From Arthrobacter sp. ISL-65 (lineage in GTDB: Bacteria > Actinomycetota > Actinomycetes > Actinomycetales > Micrococcaceae), in contig NZ_JAGGPN010000001.1 of NCBI RefSeq assembly GCF_018613795.1, forward strand, positions 1 to 64,000: DNA of 64,000 nt, in the 5' to 3' direction. The notes below the pieces were generated by a model, which saw only the letters and a list, made by a program, of their open reading frames with translations, searched no databases and had not been told where the DNA came from. A program made the position numbers and the translations under genes. Shown here one piece after another: positions 16,341 through 28,296 of the stretch (the stretch's first letter is position 1; each line of letters starts with the position of its first letter).

Positions 16341-16574
16341 ATGAGTACGCGTACGGCAGTTGAGGCCGTCGTCAAGGAGGCATGTCGCGATGGGGGCGCC
16401 CAAGCCGTGGCCAACAAGCTGCTCGGGCTAATGTCGCCGGCCGCAGCGATGCTGTGGCTCAACGGTTACGACGGACAGCTCGGCGGGGCTCAGCCGGTTG
16501 TCGTCCTGCGGCTCGAAGGGTCAGAACCCGTCTTAGCAGCTCTTCGTGCCTTCGAGGAAGGTGCTTTCGCCTGA
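16341..16574 (+). CDS. Small protein resembling ParS/MbcA antitoxin domain
   Basis: The 77-residue product ends AAAMLWLNGYDGQLGGAQPV, then VVLRLEGSEPVLAALRAFEEGAFA. This is like the DUF2384 (MbcA/ParS toxin-binding) pattern, in which a WL..P...LGG.RPxDVL motif precedes a helix and a terminal EGxFA. The N-terminal HTH of full antitoxins is missing or reduced, and no RES-domain toxin is next to it. TAGTCT lies about 8 bases before the ATG, so a leaderless transcript is likely. The family call is tentative. Confidence 0.55.
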   Translation: MSTRTAVEAVVKEACRDGGAQAVANKLLGLMSPAAAMLWLNGYDGQLGGAQPVVVLRLEGSEPVLAALRAFEEGAFA

Positions 16575-16959
16575 ACTCCCCCTTAGTTCATCGCCGAACA
16601 GCTCAACGTCCCGATTCTTTTTGGCGGCGCCCCTCCCCCTCGTGCTGCCAGCGGCCGGATCCCATGTCTGCTGTCGCTGAAATGCGCAGAAATTAATAGC
16701 ACGAGTCATCTCCTGCGCGGAATGCCGGCCAACCGCGCTGCCGAGGGCAGGATACGGCGAAGACTGTCTCGTCTGTGTCCGGTGGCCGAGAGCACCCAGC
16801 TTAGAAACCTCAACGGAACGTCAACAGATCTGCAGGCAGTCCTTCACCGGAGGGCGCCGGCAACCGTGGTCCTCCTTGGCTAAAAGGGCAGGCGCCCGTG
16901 ACAGGCCGGAACTCACATTTACACTCACTCACGCACAGGGCAGCGGCTACACTCGCAAC
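16575..16959. other. Intergenic, promoter at right edge
   Basis: No gene is visible in these 385 bases. At the right edge TACACT (16949-16954) sits 6 bases before an ATG at 16960, a good -10 box for a leaderless transcript. Confidence 0.4.
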
Positions 16960-17272
16960 ATGGGCAGGAGCTACGCAATGACGATGCGGGACGCTGGTGA
17001 CTACCGCAACGGGCAGTGAGTATCTGATCGATCTGCCAGCGAGAACCGTGAAACGGCGGATGGCTACCGCGGCCCCGCTCTATGATTTCCTGGAAGCAAC
17101 TTTCTCGCAGCTGCGCCGTGACGGGGATACTTTGGAGCTGCTCCTGCTCAAGACCCGGGCGATCGGGATCTCTGCCCTTCGCTGGGTTGTGATCCGCGAC
17201 GATCGCATGTCGACCCTCAGGAGAACCTCCCCGGTCGTGAAGATCAAGCCACGGGAAGAGCCGGAAGGATGA
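16960..17272 (+). CDS. Unknown small protein, start region frameshifted or preceded by a short ORF
   Basis: The best-supported start is ATG 16960 behind a -10 box, but its frame stops at 17019 after MGRSYAMTMRDAGDYRNGQ. A second frame, open from GTG 16997 to TGA 17272, gives 91 residues including YLIDLPARTVKRRMATAAPLY and LELLLLKTRAIGISALRWVV. Either one gene has a single-base shift near 16997-17019, or a 19-codon leader ORF overlaps the main ORF. The last codon overlaps the ATG of the phosphoesterase (ATGA), so the two are probably cotranscribed. The product is not recognised. Confidence 0.5.
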
Positions 17273-18051
17273 GCAGCGGGACAAGCGGTTTCCCATTCGT
17301 TGTCGTGGGCGACTGGCACGGGCATCAGGGATGGGGACTCACGGCCATACGGTCAGCAGCCCGGGAAGGCGCGAAGGTGATCATTCACGTCGGTGATTTC
17401 GGTTTCGATTGGCCTGGCGCCAAACGAAACCGCTACGAAGCCAGACTGAACCGGTCATTGTTTGAGCACGGAATCACACTCATAGTTTCCCCTGGTAATC
17501 ACGACAACCACGACACCATCGAGAAACTCCGCGTGGAGAGCGACGGCCTGGCCACGTTCCGATCCAACATCATGGTCCTTCCCAAAGGCGGCAGAACGGA
17601 AATCGAGGGCCTGCGGATAGGTGGCTTAGGCGGAGCATTCTCTGTCGACAAGGAATGGCGCCAAAAGGGAAAGGACTGGTGGGCAAACGAAGAACCCACA
17701 GCCGAAGACGCAGAAAGACTGGTCGCCGGTGGCCCCCTAGACGTCCTCATAACGCACGACGCGCCTGCGGGCGTGCCACTGAGAAGCAACCTCGACCTAC
17801 CACACGACATGGTCGAACAATCGATGCGCACCAGGTGGCTGCTCCGAACCGTCGTGGACACGCTGGCGCCGCCCCACGTTTTCTGCGGCCACTGGCACCA
17901 GAGGGTAGTTCATCAAATGACGCATGCAAACGGATGCGTCACCCGTGTGGACGTACTAAACATGGAAAATTCCCGCTACGGCAACGGGGTTTTGGTATGG
18001 CCCGGCACCCCACCGTTGCGTGTCGAACCTCTCGACATCCGCAGCAGCTAG
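17269..18051 (+). CDS. Calcineurin-like metallophosphoesterase
   Basis: This is a 260-residue protein with the full metal-binding signature of the family: VVVGDWHGH near the N-terminus, IIHVGDFGF, SPGNHDNHD, then LITHDAPAG and FCGHWHQR near the C-terminus. Such enzymes hydrolyse phosphomono- or diesters with two metal ions. The D-W-H-G-H start (rather than DxH alone) and the single-domain size resemble stand-alone phage- or island-borne phosphatases. The substrate is not predictable. It overlaps the preceding small ORF by 4 bases. It is within a region with CBASS, so a defence or nucleotide-related role is possible but not shown. Confidence 0.85.
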   Translation: MSSGTSGFPFVVVGDWHGHQGWGLTAIRSAAREGAKVIIHVGDFGFDWPGAKRNRYEARLNRSLFEHGITLIVSPGNHDNHDTIEKLRVESDGLATFRSNIMVLPKGGRTEIEGLRIGGLGGAFSVDKEWRQKGKDWWANEEPTAEDAERLVAGGPLDVLITHDAPAGVPLRSNLDLPHDMVEQSMRTRWLLRTVVDTLAPPHVFCGHWHQRVVHQMTHANGCVTRVDVLNMENSRYGNGVLVWPGTPPLRVEPLDIRSS

Positions 18052-18124
18052 GGCTACGGCCGACTCCCTGCCTTTCGTTGCGGCAATCTGGCACGTCCTC
18101 AGAACCTGCTGACAAAATTCACGT

Positions 18125-19633
18125 ATGGCTCCTTCCTCGGCTCTGACCACCCAGCAAGTTTCGGTACTGAAGTGGATTGGTGACGGCCATCCGGAACAAA
18201 TCCCGCCGGACTACTCGCTCCGCATCTCCGCCAGGGCCCTGGAACGCCGGGATTTAGTAAGGATCAGTGGCCACGGCCCAAGTTGGGCTGCTGATCTCAC
18301 GGACAAGGGACGCAGGGCGCTCAACAATCCAGAACCAAGCGTCTCATCCTCGCCGTCGCCCGGCAGCCCGATGGAGACTGCGCTGCCCAGGAGCCAGGCG
18401 GCAACAACGGCATCCCAGACAACGCAAAGAACCACCGGATTGCCCGGCCCCAAACCTATCCCTGCCGCCAAACCGAGGCCCAAGAGCGATGACTTGCTCG
18501 CGGCGCTGCTCGCTAATGGCACTGTCCGTTTCGAGCCAAAGCAGTACCAGAGCGTTCAAGCGCAAGTTAGCTACCTGAACCGCAAGGGACTTGTCCCCAA
18601 GGAAAAGGTCATTGAAGTCCGGGGACCAGGTTGGGGTTCTGAATCCGGGAAAATAACCCTGAGCGATCGGCCCGCCTGGCAATACCAGCAGCTCGATGAC
18701 ATCGAGATCCCGACATCCCTAAGGAATCCCTCAGACGCTGTGCATACAATGCAGCGCCGCGGTGACCAACTCGACATGAGCGAAAAGTGCTTCCGTCACG
18801 CCCTGCTCATCGTTCAGGCGATCAACACAACCTGCACTCAGCGCGGGTACACGATAACGGCACGCGACCGGAACCAATATGACTGGATGAACGGACCGGG
18901 CTATAAGCACGATCCCGACTACGCCGGCCACATCGAGGTCGGGATACGAGAAAACACCTTCGTCCTCGCCCTCAGCCAGGAAAACGCCCAAGCCCCAACG
19001 TCACGAGAGGCGCGAACGAACACCGCCAAGGCTGCTGAGCAAGTCAAAACAAGAGCCACGGTCAGAATCCGAATCCTTGGCAGCAGACGGAGCTTCTGGC
19101 GCAGTGAATGGACCGAGTCCAAGGGCGGAACCGGTATCGAATTTCTTCCTCGGTTGTTTCAGGAGCTCGAACTGCGCGCGCAACGAGCCGACGATGAGCG
19201 ACGCGATGAGGAGGAAAAACGCATCCGAACGCGGCGGGAGTGGGAGGCAGTCAAGGGCAGGGCCAGGGCGCTATTCATCAGGGACAAGAAGCTCGAGCTG
19301 CTCTACGACCAGCTACATCGCCGCAAACTCGTCACTGAACTCGAGCTGTACCTGGACGAACTACAGGTCCGCCTAACTGACACAGACGATCGGGTTCGCC
19401 CCAACGTATCCGAATGGGTTGAATGGGTATCCACCTACAAAGACGAAATTGATCCACGTCACGGCCCGCTTGCTCTCCCCGGCATCCAAGATCCTTCCGA
19501 TTCTGACATTGCCCCCTATATGGACGGCTGGAGCACCAGCGGCCCTTACAAGTCGCCACGATCCGAGCAGACTTCCGATTTGCAGTTTCCCCTACCGCAA
19601 CCCTGGCATCCGAACCGCAGAGAATGGCCGTGA
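18125..19633 (+). CDS. Winged-helix protein with charged coiled C-terminal region, unknown function
   Basis: This is a 502-residue protein. Residues 1-60 (TTQQVSVLKWIGDG...RISARALERRDLVRISGHGPSW) look like a winged helix. A Ser/Pro-rich linker covers about 70-120 and a second small HTH-like part about 125-190. The middle has MSEKCFRHALLIVQAINTTCTQRGY, resembling a widespread uncharacterised family with RALRILDALIKALExRG. Then comes a long highly charged helix (ELRAQRADDERRDEEEKRIR). No enzyme motif is seen. It follows the phosphoesterase by 73 bases on the same strand, so they may be linked. Confidence 0.6.
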   Translation: MAPSSALTTQQVSVLKWIGDGHPEQIPPDYSLRISARALERRDLVRISGHGPSWAADLTDKGRRALNNPEPSVSSSPSPGSPMETALPRSQAATTASQTTQRTTGLPGPKPIPAAKPRPKSDDLLAALLANGTVRFEPKQYQSVQAQVSYLNRKGLVPKEKVIEVRGPGWGSESGKITLSDRPAWQYQQLDDIEIPTSLRNPSDAVHTMQRRGDQLDMSEKCFRHALLIVQAINTTCTQRGYTITARDRNQYDWMNGPGYKHDPDYAGHIEVGIRENTFVLALSQENAQAPTSREARTNTAKAAEQVKTRATVRIRILGSRRSFWRSEWTESKGGTGIEFLPRLFQELELRAQRADDERRDEEEKRIRTRREWEAVKGRARALFIRDKKLELLYDQLHRRKLVTELELYLDELQVRLTDTDDRVRPNVSEWVEWVSTYKDEIDPRHGPLALPGIQDPSDSDIAPYMDGWSTSGPYKSPRSEQTSDLQFPLPQPWHPNRREWP

Positions 19634-19728
19634 GCCGTTATCGGTCCCACGCGGCTTGCCCACTCCCCAATGAACGCTTCAAGCAAGACAGCGGGCTCCT
19701 GACGGCAGCAGCAACGGGCTATCGGTGG

Positions 19729-20295
19729 TCACTCGCTGTTCTGGAGGTCTTCCCGTACCGCGTCCAGGATCTCACCCAAGGTGCCGGAAAAATTCGGCGT
19801 ATTTCCCTTGAGCGGAAAGGTCAGCCCAAGACCGTTTTCATATTCCACAGTGAATTTCAGGCCCGCGGTCGACGGGTCCCGCTTTTCGTATGAGGGAGCG
19901 TCTGTGATCGTGAGGCTCTTGATGGTATCTCGTCGTATCATATTGACCACGGGACGGGCGGATCCGGCAATGCGAAAAGCAGTGTGAAGCAGCAAATTGT
20001 CTGTCAGCACCACCAGTTCACATTCCTGAGTTTCCCCTTGTCGCTCTGGGGTTAGTCCGGCGACGGCCAGCGTATCTTTTTGGTCCGGCCCGATAGCCGC
20101 GGCGAAAGCCGAGAGAGCGGCATCCACATACTGCTTCGGCAAAGGACCGCCAGGGCCAAAGTGCGGGTTGACCTCGTCTACGAACGTCTGGCTGGACTGC
20201 TCAAACTTGCCGTAAAGACTTGAGGCAATTTCCTTGGGTGTGCGCGTCACAATGTCCTTGTCGTTGAAGGGTAATCTCCGCCGGATTGACGGCAT
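19729..20295 (-). CDS. Unknown protein, possible bacterial PH-like domain
   Basis: From ATG 20295 the product is 188 residues; the frame is open to 20358. The C-terminal half alternates beta-strand-like stretches (ECELVVLTDNLLLHTAF, DTIKSLTIT, LKFTVEYENGLGLTFPL) and ends in an amphipathic helix (FSGTLGEILDAVREDLQNS). That order is typical of bacterial pleckstrin-homology-like domains. The N-terminal half is helical. There is no signal peptide. It is convergent with the winged-helix gene and lies downstream of the CBASS genes on the same strand, with 271 bases between. The assignment is weak. Confidence 0.5.
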   Translation of the reverse strand: MPSIRRRLPFNDKDIVTRTPKEIASSLYGKFEQSSQTFVDEVNPHFGPGGPLPKQYVDAALSAFAAAIGPDQKDTLAVAGLTPERQGETQECELVVLTDNLLLHTAFRIAGSARPVVNMIRRDTIKSLTITDAPSYEKRDPSTAGLKFTVEYENGLGLTFPLKGNTPNFSGTLGEILDAVREDLQNSE

Positions 20296-20566
20296 TAAAA
20301 GATTCCAAGCCACAGAACCTGAAAAATTCGTCACAGTATATCTCCACCAACAATACAACTGTCGAAATTAGCAGGATTTAGCTCAAAATGCACTCATTAG
20401 GGACTGTTGCTGAAATCAGAAGGCTACCAAGCCCCGGAGCGCTATGCCTGGGTAAGACATCGCCGACGATCACGTAATGCGTCCACGGCATAAGTTGCCT
20501 GACTGTCATGTGCCTTATTTGACGGAAGTCCGCAGACGTCTTAAGCCTGACCATTGGTAGTTTGGC

Positions 20567-21922
20567 TTAGATGATCACAACAGGCTGCCGCGACCGGGCC
20601 ACGCAAATTCCTTCTTTTATCACATAGCATTCGACGTAATGGCTACCGGCATAGAGCGTGCTTTCCTTTTTCCGCCGTTGGCCCACATCCCGAGTAATCT
20701 CACCGCGCAAGGATTGCTTCCGCTCAGCTTCTAAGCCCGAATTTCGAACTTTCCAATACACGTCGAAGGGCCCTTTCACGCTGGTCCCTTCTACCGCAAA
20801 ATGTAGATCACGTTGCTTGGGAACAACTCCCGCGCCTGCTCGTAATGCACGGCGTTGAACGCGATTGAGCTCGCGAGGCGGGGATACGTCACACCTGACG
20901 CTGACCGTGTCAGTTATTTGGACAGGGAACATTTCCTCAATGAATCGTTCTTTAGGCGCACGGCGGCCTGTTGAGTTTTTGACCGCCGCACTGGCGGACA
21001 TGGTGACTGCGTTCACGACTGATTCAGGAAACGCTGGTCCGAACACCTTTCGCCAAGCGGCAATACTCTCGTCGACTGTTGAGGCATCAAACGCTTCGCG
21101 GATCTTGGGGGCCAACTCATGAATCCTGTCCCGGAAGGCAGCAAACTGGCTGTCAGTCCAGCGGTGGTTAAAGGACGTCGCCGGGCAGCTCGGGTCGGCG
21201 AGATGTGGTTTTGTCCACTGTGACTGTAACCACCGGTCCAAGTCTTCAACCAAATGCAGGAGGGTGGTAGGCACATCTTTGTAGTACTCGCCGTTAAGGT
21301 CGCGCCAGCTGTCCACGATGTTTCCAACCATGGTTGTCAGTAGGACTGACTTCAGCTTGAACGCATCCTGATGATCTCTGAGGTACTTAAGGAGCCGGAT
21401 GGCCTTGCGAAGGTTGCGGTTGGTCAGCCGGTCTTTTTCCTGAATCCATTCGGAGAAGCCGACAGGATTCGTGTCCTCAAACTCGTTAGTATTCCGATTG
21501 ACAATGACCTGCCGGCCATTCGCCATCACAACATAGGTGATGATGTCGATGTGGCAGTCGTTAGCGTACGTCACCCGGACGCAGCGGTCCTTCTTGGAGC
21601 TCATGCCTCCATAGATCGCGTGATCAGACAGCGCGGTGTAGACAGTATTTGCGTAGCTGCGCGGGTTCTCATTCCAGGCTTCATCCTCGCTGAGTTGAAC
21701 GAGGAAGTCCGCATCGAATTCAAGGCCAACAGCTGGACGGATGATCGTTTCGTGAGCCCATGAGCCCTGCGGGACCGTGTCGAGGACGCGACCGTCCAAG
21801 GAATCCGCCGCCTTCAACGCCTCTGTGATGCGGACTACCCTCGTGTCGAGGTCGCCTAGCCGACTCGCGTTCAGGTTCACCGTATCGGTCAACATCTTGC
21901 CGAAATACTGGGTCAGTTTCAT
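20567..21922 (-). CDS. cdnD: CBASS CD-NTase (cGAS/DncV-like nucleotidyltransferase)
   Basis: The 451-residue protein has the nucleotidyltransferase signature GS at residues 53-54 (PQGSWAHETIIRP), metal-binding D70 and D72 in EFDADFLV, and D126 in CHIDIITYV. The helical SMODS-like core continues to about 300. The last about 100 residues (VSVRCDVSPPR...KGPFDVYWKVRN...HYVECYVI) form an AGS-C-type C-terminal domain. On phage infection such enzymes make cyclic di- or trinucleotides that activate the partner effector. The ATG overlaps the stop of the HNH-SAVED gene by 4 bases. The clade letter is a guess from the AGS-C domain. All catalytic residues are present. Confidence 0.88.
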   Translation of the reverse strand: MKLTQYFGKMLTDTVNLNASRLGDLDTRVVRITEALKAADSLDGRVLDTVPQGSWAHETIIRPAVGLEFDADFLVQLSEDEAWNENPRSYANTVYTALSDHAIYGGMSSKKDRCVRVTYANDCHIDIITYVVMANGRQVIVNRNTNEFEDTNPVGFSEWIQEKDRLTNRNLRKAIRLLKYLRDHQDAFKLKSVLLTTMVGNIVDSWRDLNGEYYKDVPTTLLHLVEDLDRWLQSQWTKPHLADPSCPATSFNHRWTDSQFAAFRDRIHELAPKIREAFDASTVDESIAAWRKVFGPAFPESVVNAVTMSASAAVKNSTGRRAPKERFIEEMFPVQITDTVSVRCDVSPPRELNRVQRRALRAGAGVVPKQRDLHFAVEGTSVKGPFDVYWKVRNSGLEAERKQSLRGEITRDVGQRRKKESTLYAGSHYVECYVIKEGICVARSRQPVVII

Positions 21923-23082
21923 GATTTCCCAACGTGGATGGCGGGGACGTAGCCGCCGCTCGGCGTACGGTCATAGAGCTGAAGTGATGGATATACATCG
22001 CGTGAGAGAACCCGCCCGAACTCCACAGCGGAGGACAAGGGCATAGCTGCGAACACATGGAGGAGACGGACGTGCTTATGGCCCCGACCCTCCATCTCGG
22101 CGAGCATCCGTCTGCAAGCATCGCTGAAGGCGTCCAGTGCCCCCGGCCCTGCCAGGACATCTGGGTGTGCAAGCTGATCGACAGCAAGCTCAAACACCGG
22201 GAGGTCGCGAACGCCGGGCGGCAACTCATCCCGGTGAATGGTGCCGCTGACGTTGATCACGAGAGTTGCTTCGCAGCTGGCAGGCTCTGGGTCTGGCACG
22301 CTGAAGGCAAACGTGGCTGTCCCGTCCGGTTCAGGCCACTTCCAATCGCCGGTGCTCCGGTGCTTCTGATAAACATCGACCGGAACCTGGTCACCCAATT
22401 GAGCCCCAAGATAGACCAGGAGCGGCAGGCGGGCGAAAGCGAAGACACTCAAATGGATGATGTCATCGCTGGCGACCGCTTCCGCCGCCTTGGTCTTGAC
22501 AGCCCTGTCGATTAATTGGCATGCCGCCGCATAATACTCAGGCGACGGCCCGTCTTCGCCGGGTAAACCGCGCAGGTCTATCTCGAGCATGTTCCGCGTG
22601 GACAAATCGAACCGCGGCATTCGTCCGGCACTAGCCATCACCGCAGTCGCCACAGCGTCCCGGCCAACCTCGGCTGGGCTTCCGCGAAGCCAACCCAACA
22701 TCCGAATTGGAGTGGTCCGGTTGTACTCACCGAAGCTCGTCGCTAGAAAAACCTGGTCCTCATGCTTCCGCTTCAATTCACGAAGAAACGGAACGGTAAA
22801 AGCCTCCCTTGAACCCCACTTGTCGATCTCGCTGTGCTCGTCATCGCAGATAAGCATCAGGTTATCGGCATTGTCCCGCTCGTCATCGGTCAACAACCCG
22901 TCCAGGCCCCTAGGCGACTTCGCACTCGCCTTCTGACCAACTATGTGGGCTGCCTGACCGAACGTGAGCTCCCTATAGCCCAACTGGCCCTCAAGAAGAT
23001 GCCGGCGGCAGATCTGGCAGCGGCCACCAGACCTGACCCACAGCTTCAACCGCTCTGGATCAGGAATCTTGCGCTCCGCCAT
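21919..23082 (-). CDS. cap5: CBASS effector nuclease, HNH plus SAVED domains (Cap5-like)
   Basis: This is a 387-residue protein. Residues about 8-100 are an HNH nuclease with CQIC (C22/C25), QAAHIVG, NLMLIC and DEH for metal binding. Residues about 180-387 have the SAVED layout, a beta-rich pair of Rossmann-like halves including FAFARLPLLVYLGAQLGDQVPV near the middle and GHKHVRLLHVFAAMPLSSAVEFGRVL near the end. SAVED senses the cyclic nucleotide made by the neighbouring CD-NTase and triggers the HNH domain to degrade DNA. ATG 23082 is preferred over the TTG one codon upstream. It is first in the operon, followed by the CD-NTase with a 4-base overlap. No Cap2, Cap3 or HORMA/TRIP13 gene is present, so this is a minimal two-gene CBASS. 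Confidence 0.88.
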   Translation of the reverse strand: MAERKIPDPERLKLWVRSGGRCQICRRHLLEGQLGYRELTFGQAAHIVGQKASAKSPRGLDGLLTDDERDNADNLMLICDDEHSEIDKWGSREAFTVPFLRELKRKHEDQVFLATSFGEYNRTTPIRMLGWLRGSPAEVGRDAVATAVMASAGRMPRFDLSTRNMLEIDLRGLPGEDGPSPEYYAAACQLIDRAVKTKAAEAVASDDIIHLSVFAFARLPLLVYLGAQLGDQVPVDVYQKHRSTGDWKWPEPDGTATFAFSVPDPEPASCEATLVINVSGTIHRDELPPGVRDLPVFELAVDQLAHPDVLAGPGALDAFSDACRRMLAEMEGRGHKHVRLLHVFAAMPLSSAVEFGRVLSRDVYPSLQLYDRTPSGGYVPAIHVGKS

Positions 23083-23312
23083 CAACTACCCTCCGACTAT
23101 TCTGATGATTGATTGGCCCATGAGCCGGACCGCAGCACACGAGGCCGTTGCCCGGCCGGCATGACCCGACACTGAAGACAAGAGCCAGAGAAAATCATGC
23201 CCAGCCTTGACCCATCGTTCCTAAAGCCAGCCGAGGAACCGGCACCCCGACCACGGCGGCCCAACGTCGCATTTTTCTTATCGTTGGACCACACCCGAAA
23301 ACAAAGCCAGCT
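23083..23312. other. Upstream region of CBASS operon
   Basis: No gene is seen. The CBASS promoter should lie here on the minus strand. The short minus-strand frame at 23097-23294 has no protein-like features. Confidence 0.3.
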
Positions 23313-23393
23313 GGTTCAACTGGAATGGAACAGATTCAAGTAGACCGGAAGCCGGTCAACTAGAACGGAACAAAGGTCAACTAGTTTGGAATC
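23313..23393 (+). repeat. Four tandem 20-21 bp repeats, likely transposase-binding array
   Basis: Units start at 23313, 23333, 23353 and 23374 and follow the consensus GGTYCAACTAGAAYGGAACA, with more drift in the second and fourth. The period is 20-21 bases, about two helix turns. Such arrays are typical of the ends of IS21- and Tn7-like elements, where the transposase binds several adjacent sites. No matching transposase gene is adjacent, so this may be an orphan end marking the edge of the island just before nrdF. Confidence 0.6.
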
Positions 23394-23444
23394 TCACACC
23401 AGATACTGCGAAATTGCTCAGTTAGGGCGCGGTCTCACAGCTGG

Positions 23445-26667
<3,223 letters not shown>

Positions 26668-26693
26668 GGACGCGTCCTTTCCTTCGGGCCTGG

Positions 26694-27200
26694 TTACTTC
26701 TGTGTCTGCGACAGTCGTGTCCAAAACTCTTCCAATCCTTTTTGTACACGGGAGACGTCTTCCGGCGTACCCATGAGTTCAAACTTATATAAGTGGGGGA
26801 CCTTGCATTTGGCAGCGATGATGTCGCCCGCCATGCAGTAGTTGTCCCCGAAATTCGTGTTTCCGGCCCCGATGACTCCCCTGAGCAGGCGCCGGTTATC
26901 CGGGTTGTTCAGAAACCTGATGACCTGCTTGGGCACTGAGCCCTCGCCGCCTGTCCCGCCGTAGGTGGGGACCACGAGCACGAACGGTTCACAGGCAACA
27001 AGGGGTTCATCCTTGGTGTGCAGGGGGATCCTGGCTGCGTCCGCACCAAGCTTCCCGATGAAGCGGCTGGTGTTCTCGGAGGCCGAGGAAAAGTAGATGA
27101 GGCGGCTGTGAGTCTGGTTCACGGGCGGTGTCTGATTGACGGGCGTCGTGTCCGCAGCACGGGCTGCGGCCGGCGCATCGGCAAGTGCCGGCGCAGCCAT
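26694..27200 (-). CDS. nrdI: Flavodoxin-like NrdI
   Basis: The 168-residue protein has an N-terminal Ala/Pro-rich extension and then the NrdI fold: [20 protein letters not shown] (FMN phosphate loop), [12 protein letters not shown], and [15 protein letters not shown]. NrdI supplies oxidant for assembly of the Mn or Fe cofactor in NrdF. ATG 27200 is preferred, because GAGGTG lies 7 bases upstream; GTG 27209 is an in-frame alternative. It is 55 bases after nrdH. Confidence 0.93.
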   Translation of the reverse strand: MAAPALADAPAAARAADTTPVNQTPPVNQTHSRLIYFSSASENTSRFIGKLGADAARIPLHTKDEPLVACEPFVLVVPTYGGTGGEGSVPKQVIRFLNNPDNRRLLRGVIGAGNTNFGDNYCMAGDIIAAKCKVPHLYKFELMGTPEDVSRVQKGLEEFWTRLSQTQK

Positions 27201-27255
27201 GCGAGTCACCTCATCTACTCGGGAATTCTCTGCCGGAAACGGCGTGGGCGCAGCC

Positions 27256-27501
27256 TTAGGCCACAGAGGCGGAGGCGCTCAGCGCCAGCTCCTCGATCTT
27301 GTCCGGGCGGAAACCGGACCAGTGGTCCTGGTCCGTGACGACGACCGGTGCCTGCATGTAGCCGAGCGACTTCAGGCGCTCAAGGGCGTCCGCGTCCTGG
27401 GAAATGTCCACGCTCTGGTAGGCGATACCCTTCTTGTCCAGTGCACGGTAGGTGGCGTTGCACTGTACGCAGGCCGGCTTGGTGTAAACCGTAACGGTCA
27501 T
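27256..27501 (-). CDS. nrdH: Glutaredoxin-like NrdH redoxin
   Basis: The 81-residue product [25 protein letters not shown] has the CVQC redox site and the GYMQAPVVV segment with the SGFRPDKI specificity motif of NrdH. It reduces NrdE using thioredoxin reductase. The start at 27501 follows AGGAACC; the longer frame adds nine residues without match. It is first in the nrdHIEF operon. Confidence 0.95.
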   Translation of the reverse strand: MTVTVYTKPACVQCNATYRALDKKGIAYQSVDISQDADALERLKSLGYMQAPVVVTDQDHWSGFRPDKIEELALSASASVA

Positions 27502-27976
27502 GGTTCCTGTCCCCTTTGTTGAAGTCACTGCTGCTGCACTCTTCTGAGACCTTGCTTGTGTCTCTGTATTGAAATCTCTGGCATCGTAGCGGTGGACTCT
27601 GCCCGGACCTTACTGTCCAGTACTGGCTACGCCGGTCTCCCGCTCAATCTGTATGTCGATACTACATGTAGTGCGCGGCCCCGGAGGGGACCCCAAGATG
27701 ATGTATTACAAGTATGTCATTTAATGCACTTTTAATCCACAGGCCGGTGCCCTCAAAATGTCCGGATTTCCGGGTTTTTGATGGACGGAATCCACACCCT
27801 GTGGAGTAGTTAGCCACATTTAAACCCCAGCGTGTCGTCCCGAAGACGGCGTGTCGTTGCACCCCTGACGGCACCTTTTGGGTGCGCCGGAACACAACAC
27901 TGAGGGCCCCGAAGCATGCTTCGGGACCCCCACTGTGATTAAGCAAACGCCAAACTGGGGCTGAGCCTCCGATCGG
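27502..27976. promoter_or_regulatory. nrdHIEF promoter region with palindromic site
   Basis: The palindrome ACTACATGTAGT at 27661-27672 resembles half of an NrdR box, the usual repressor site for ribonucleotide reductase operons. A weaker, related word (TATTACAAGTATG) lies at about 27704-27716. The rest, to the cfa remnant, shows no gene. A hairpin of CCCGAAGC/GCTTCGGG at about 27913-27930 may end transcription from the amine oxidase/cfa relic. Confidence 0.45.
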
Positions 27977-28296
27977 CTAGAGCTGAGCCTCCCGGCGGTC
28001 CAGGACGATCTGCTGCACGTCCAGGTATCCGGACTGGAAGCCGGCCCGGGAGTAGGAAAGGTAGAACAGCCACATCCGCTGGAAGACCCCGTCGAATCCG
28101 AGCTCGCGCACCTCCTGCGCATGCTGCAGGAACCGCTCCTCCCACAGCCTCAGGGTGGCGGCGTAGTGGTCGCCCCTCCCCCGGCGCTCCCGGACCCGGA
28201 GGGTGGTGTGCTGCTCCGTGACGCTCTCGATCGCCCGCACGGAGGGCAGGAATCCGCCCGGGAAGATGTACTTGTGCACCCAGGTGTAGGCGTTGC
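27977..28296 (-). pseudogene. 3' fragment of cyclopropane-fatty-acyl-phospholipid synthase gene
   Basis: The frame reads RNAYTWVHKYIFPGGFLPSV, then REHYAATLRLWEERF-like sequence and FYLSYSRAGFQSGYLDVQQIVL, the last about 105 residues of CFA-type SAM-dependent methyltransferases (family about 420 residues). Its 5' part is absent and it joins directly to the amine oxidase fragment near 28296. In related genomes an FAD amine oxidase, a DUF1365 gene and cfa stand in a row, so an internal deletion removed the middle. Confidence 0.8.
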
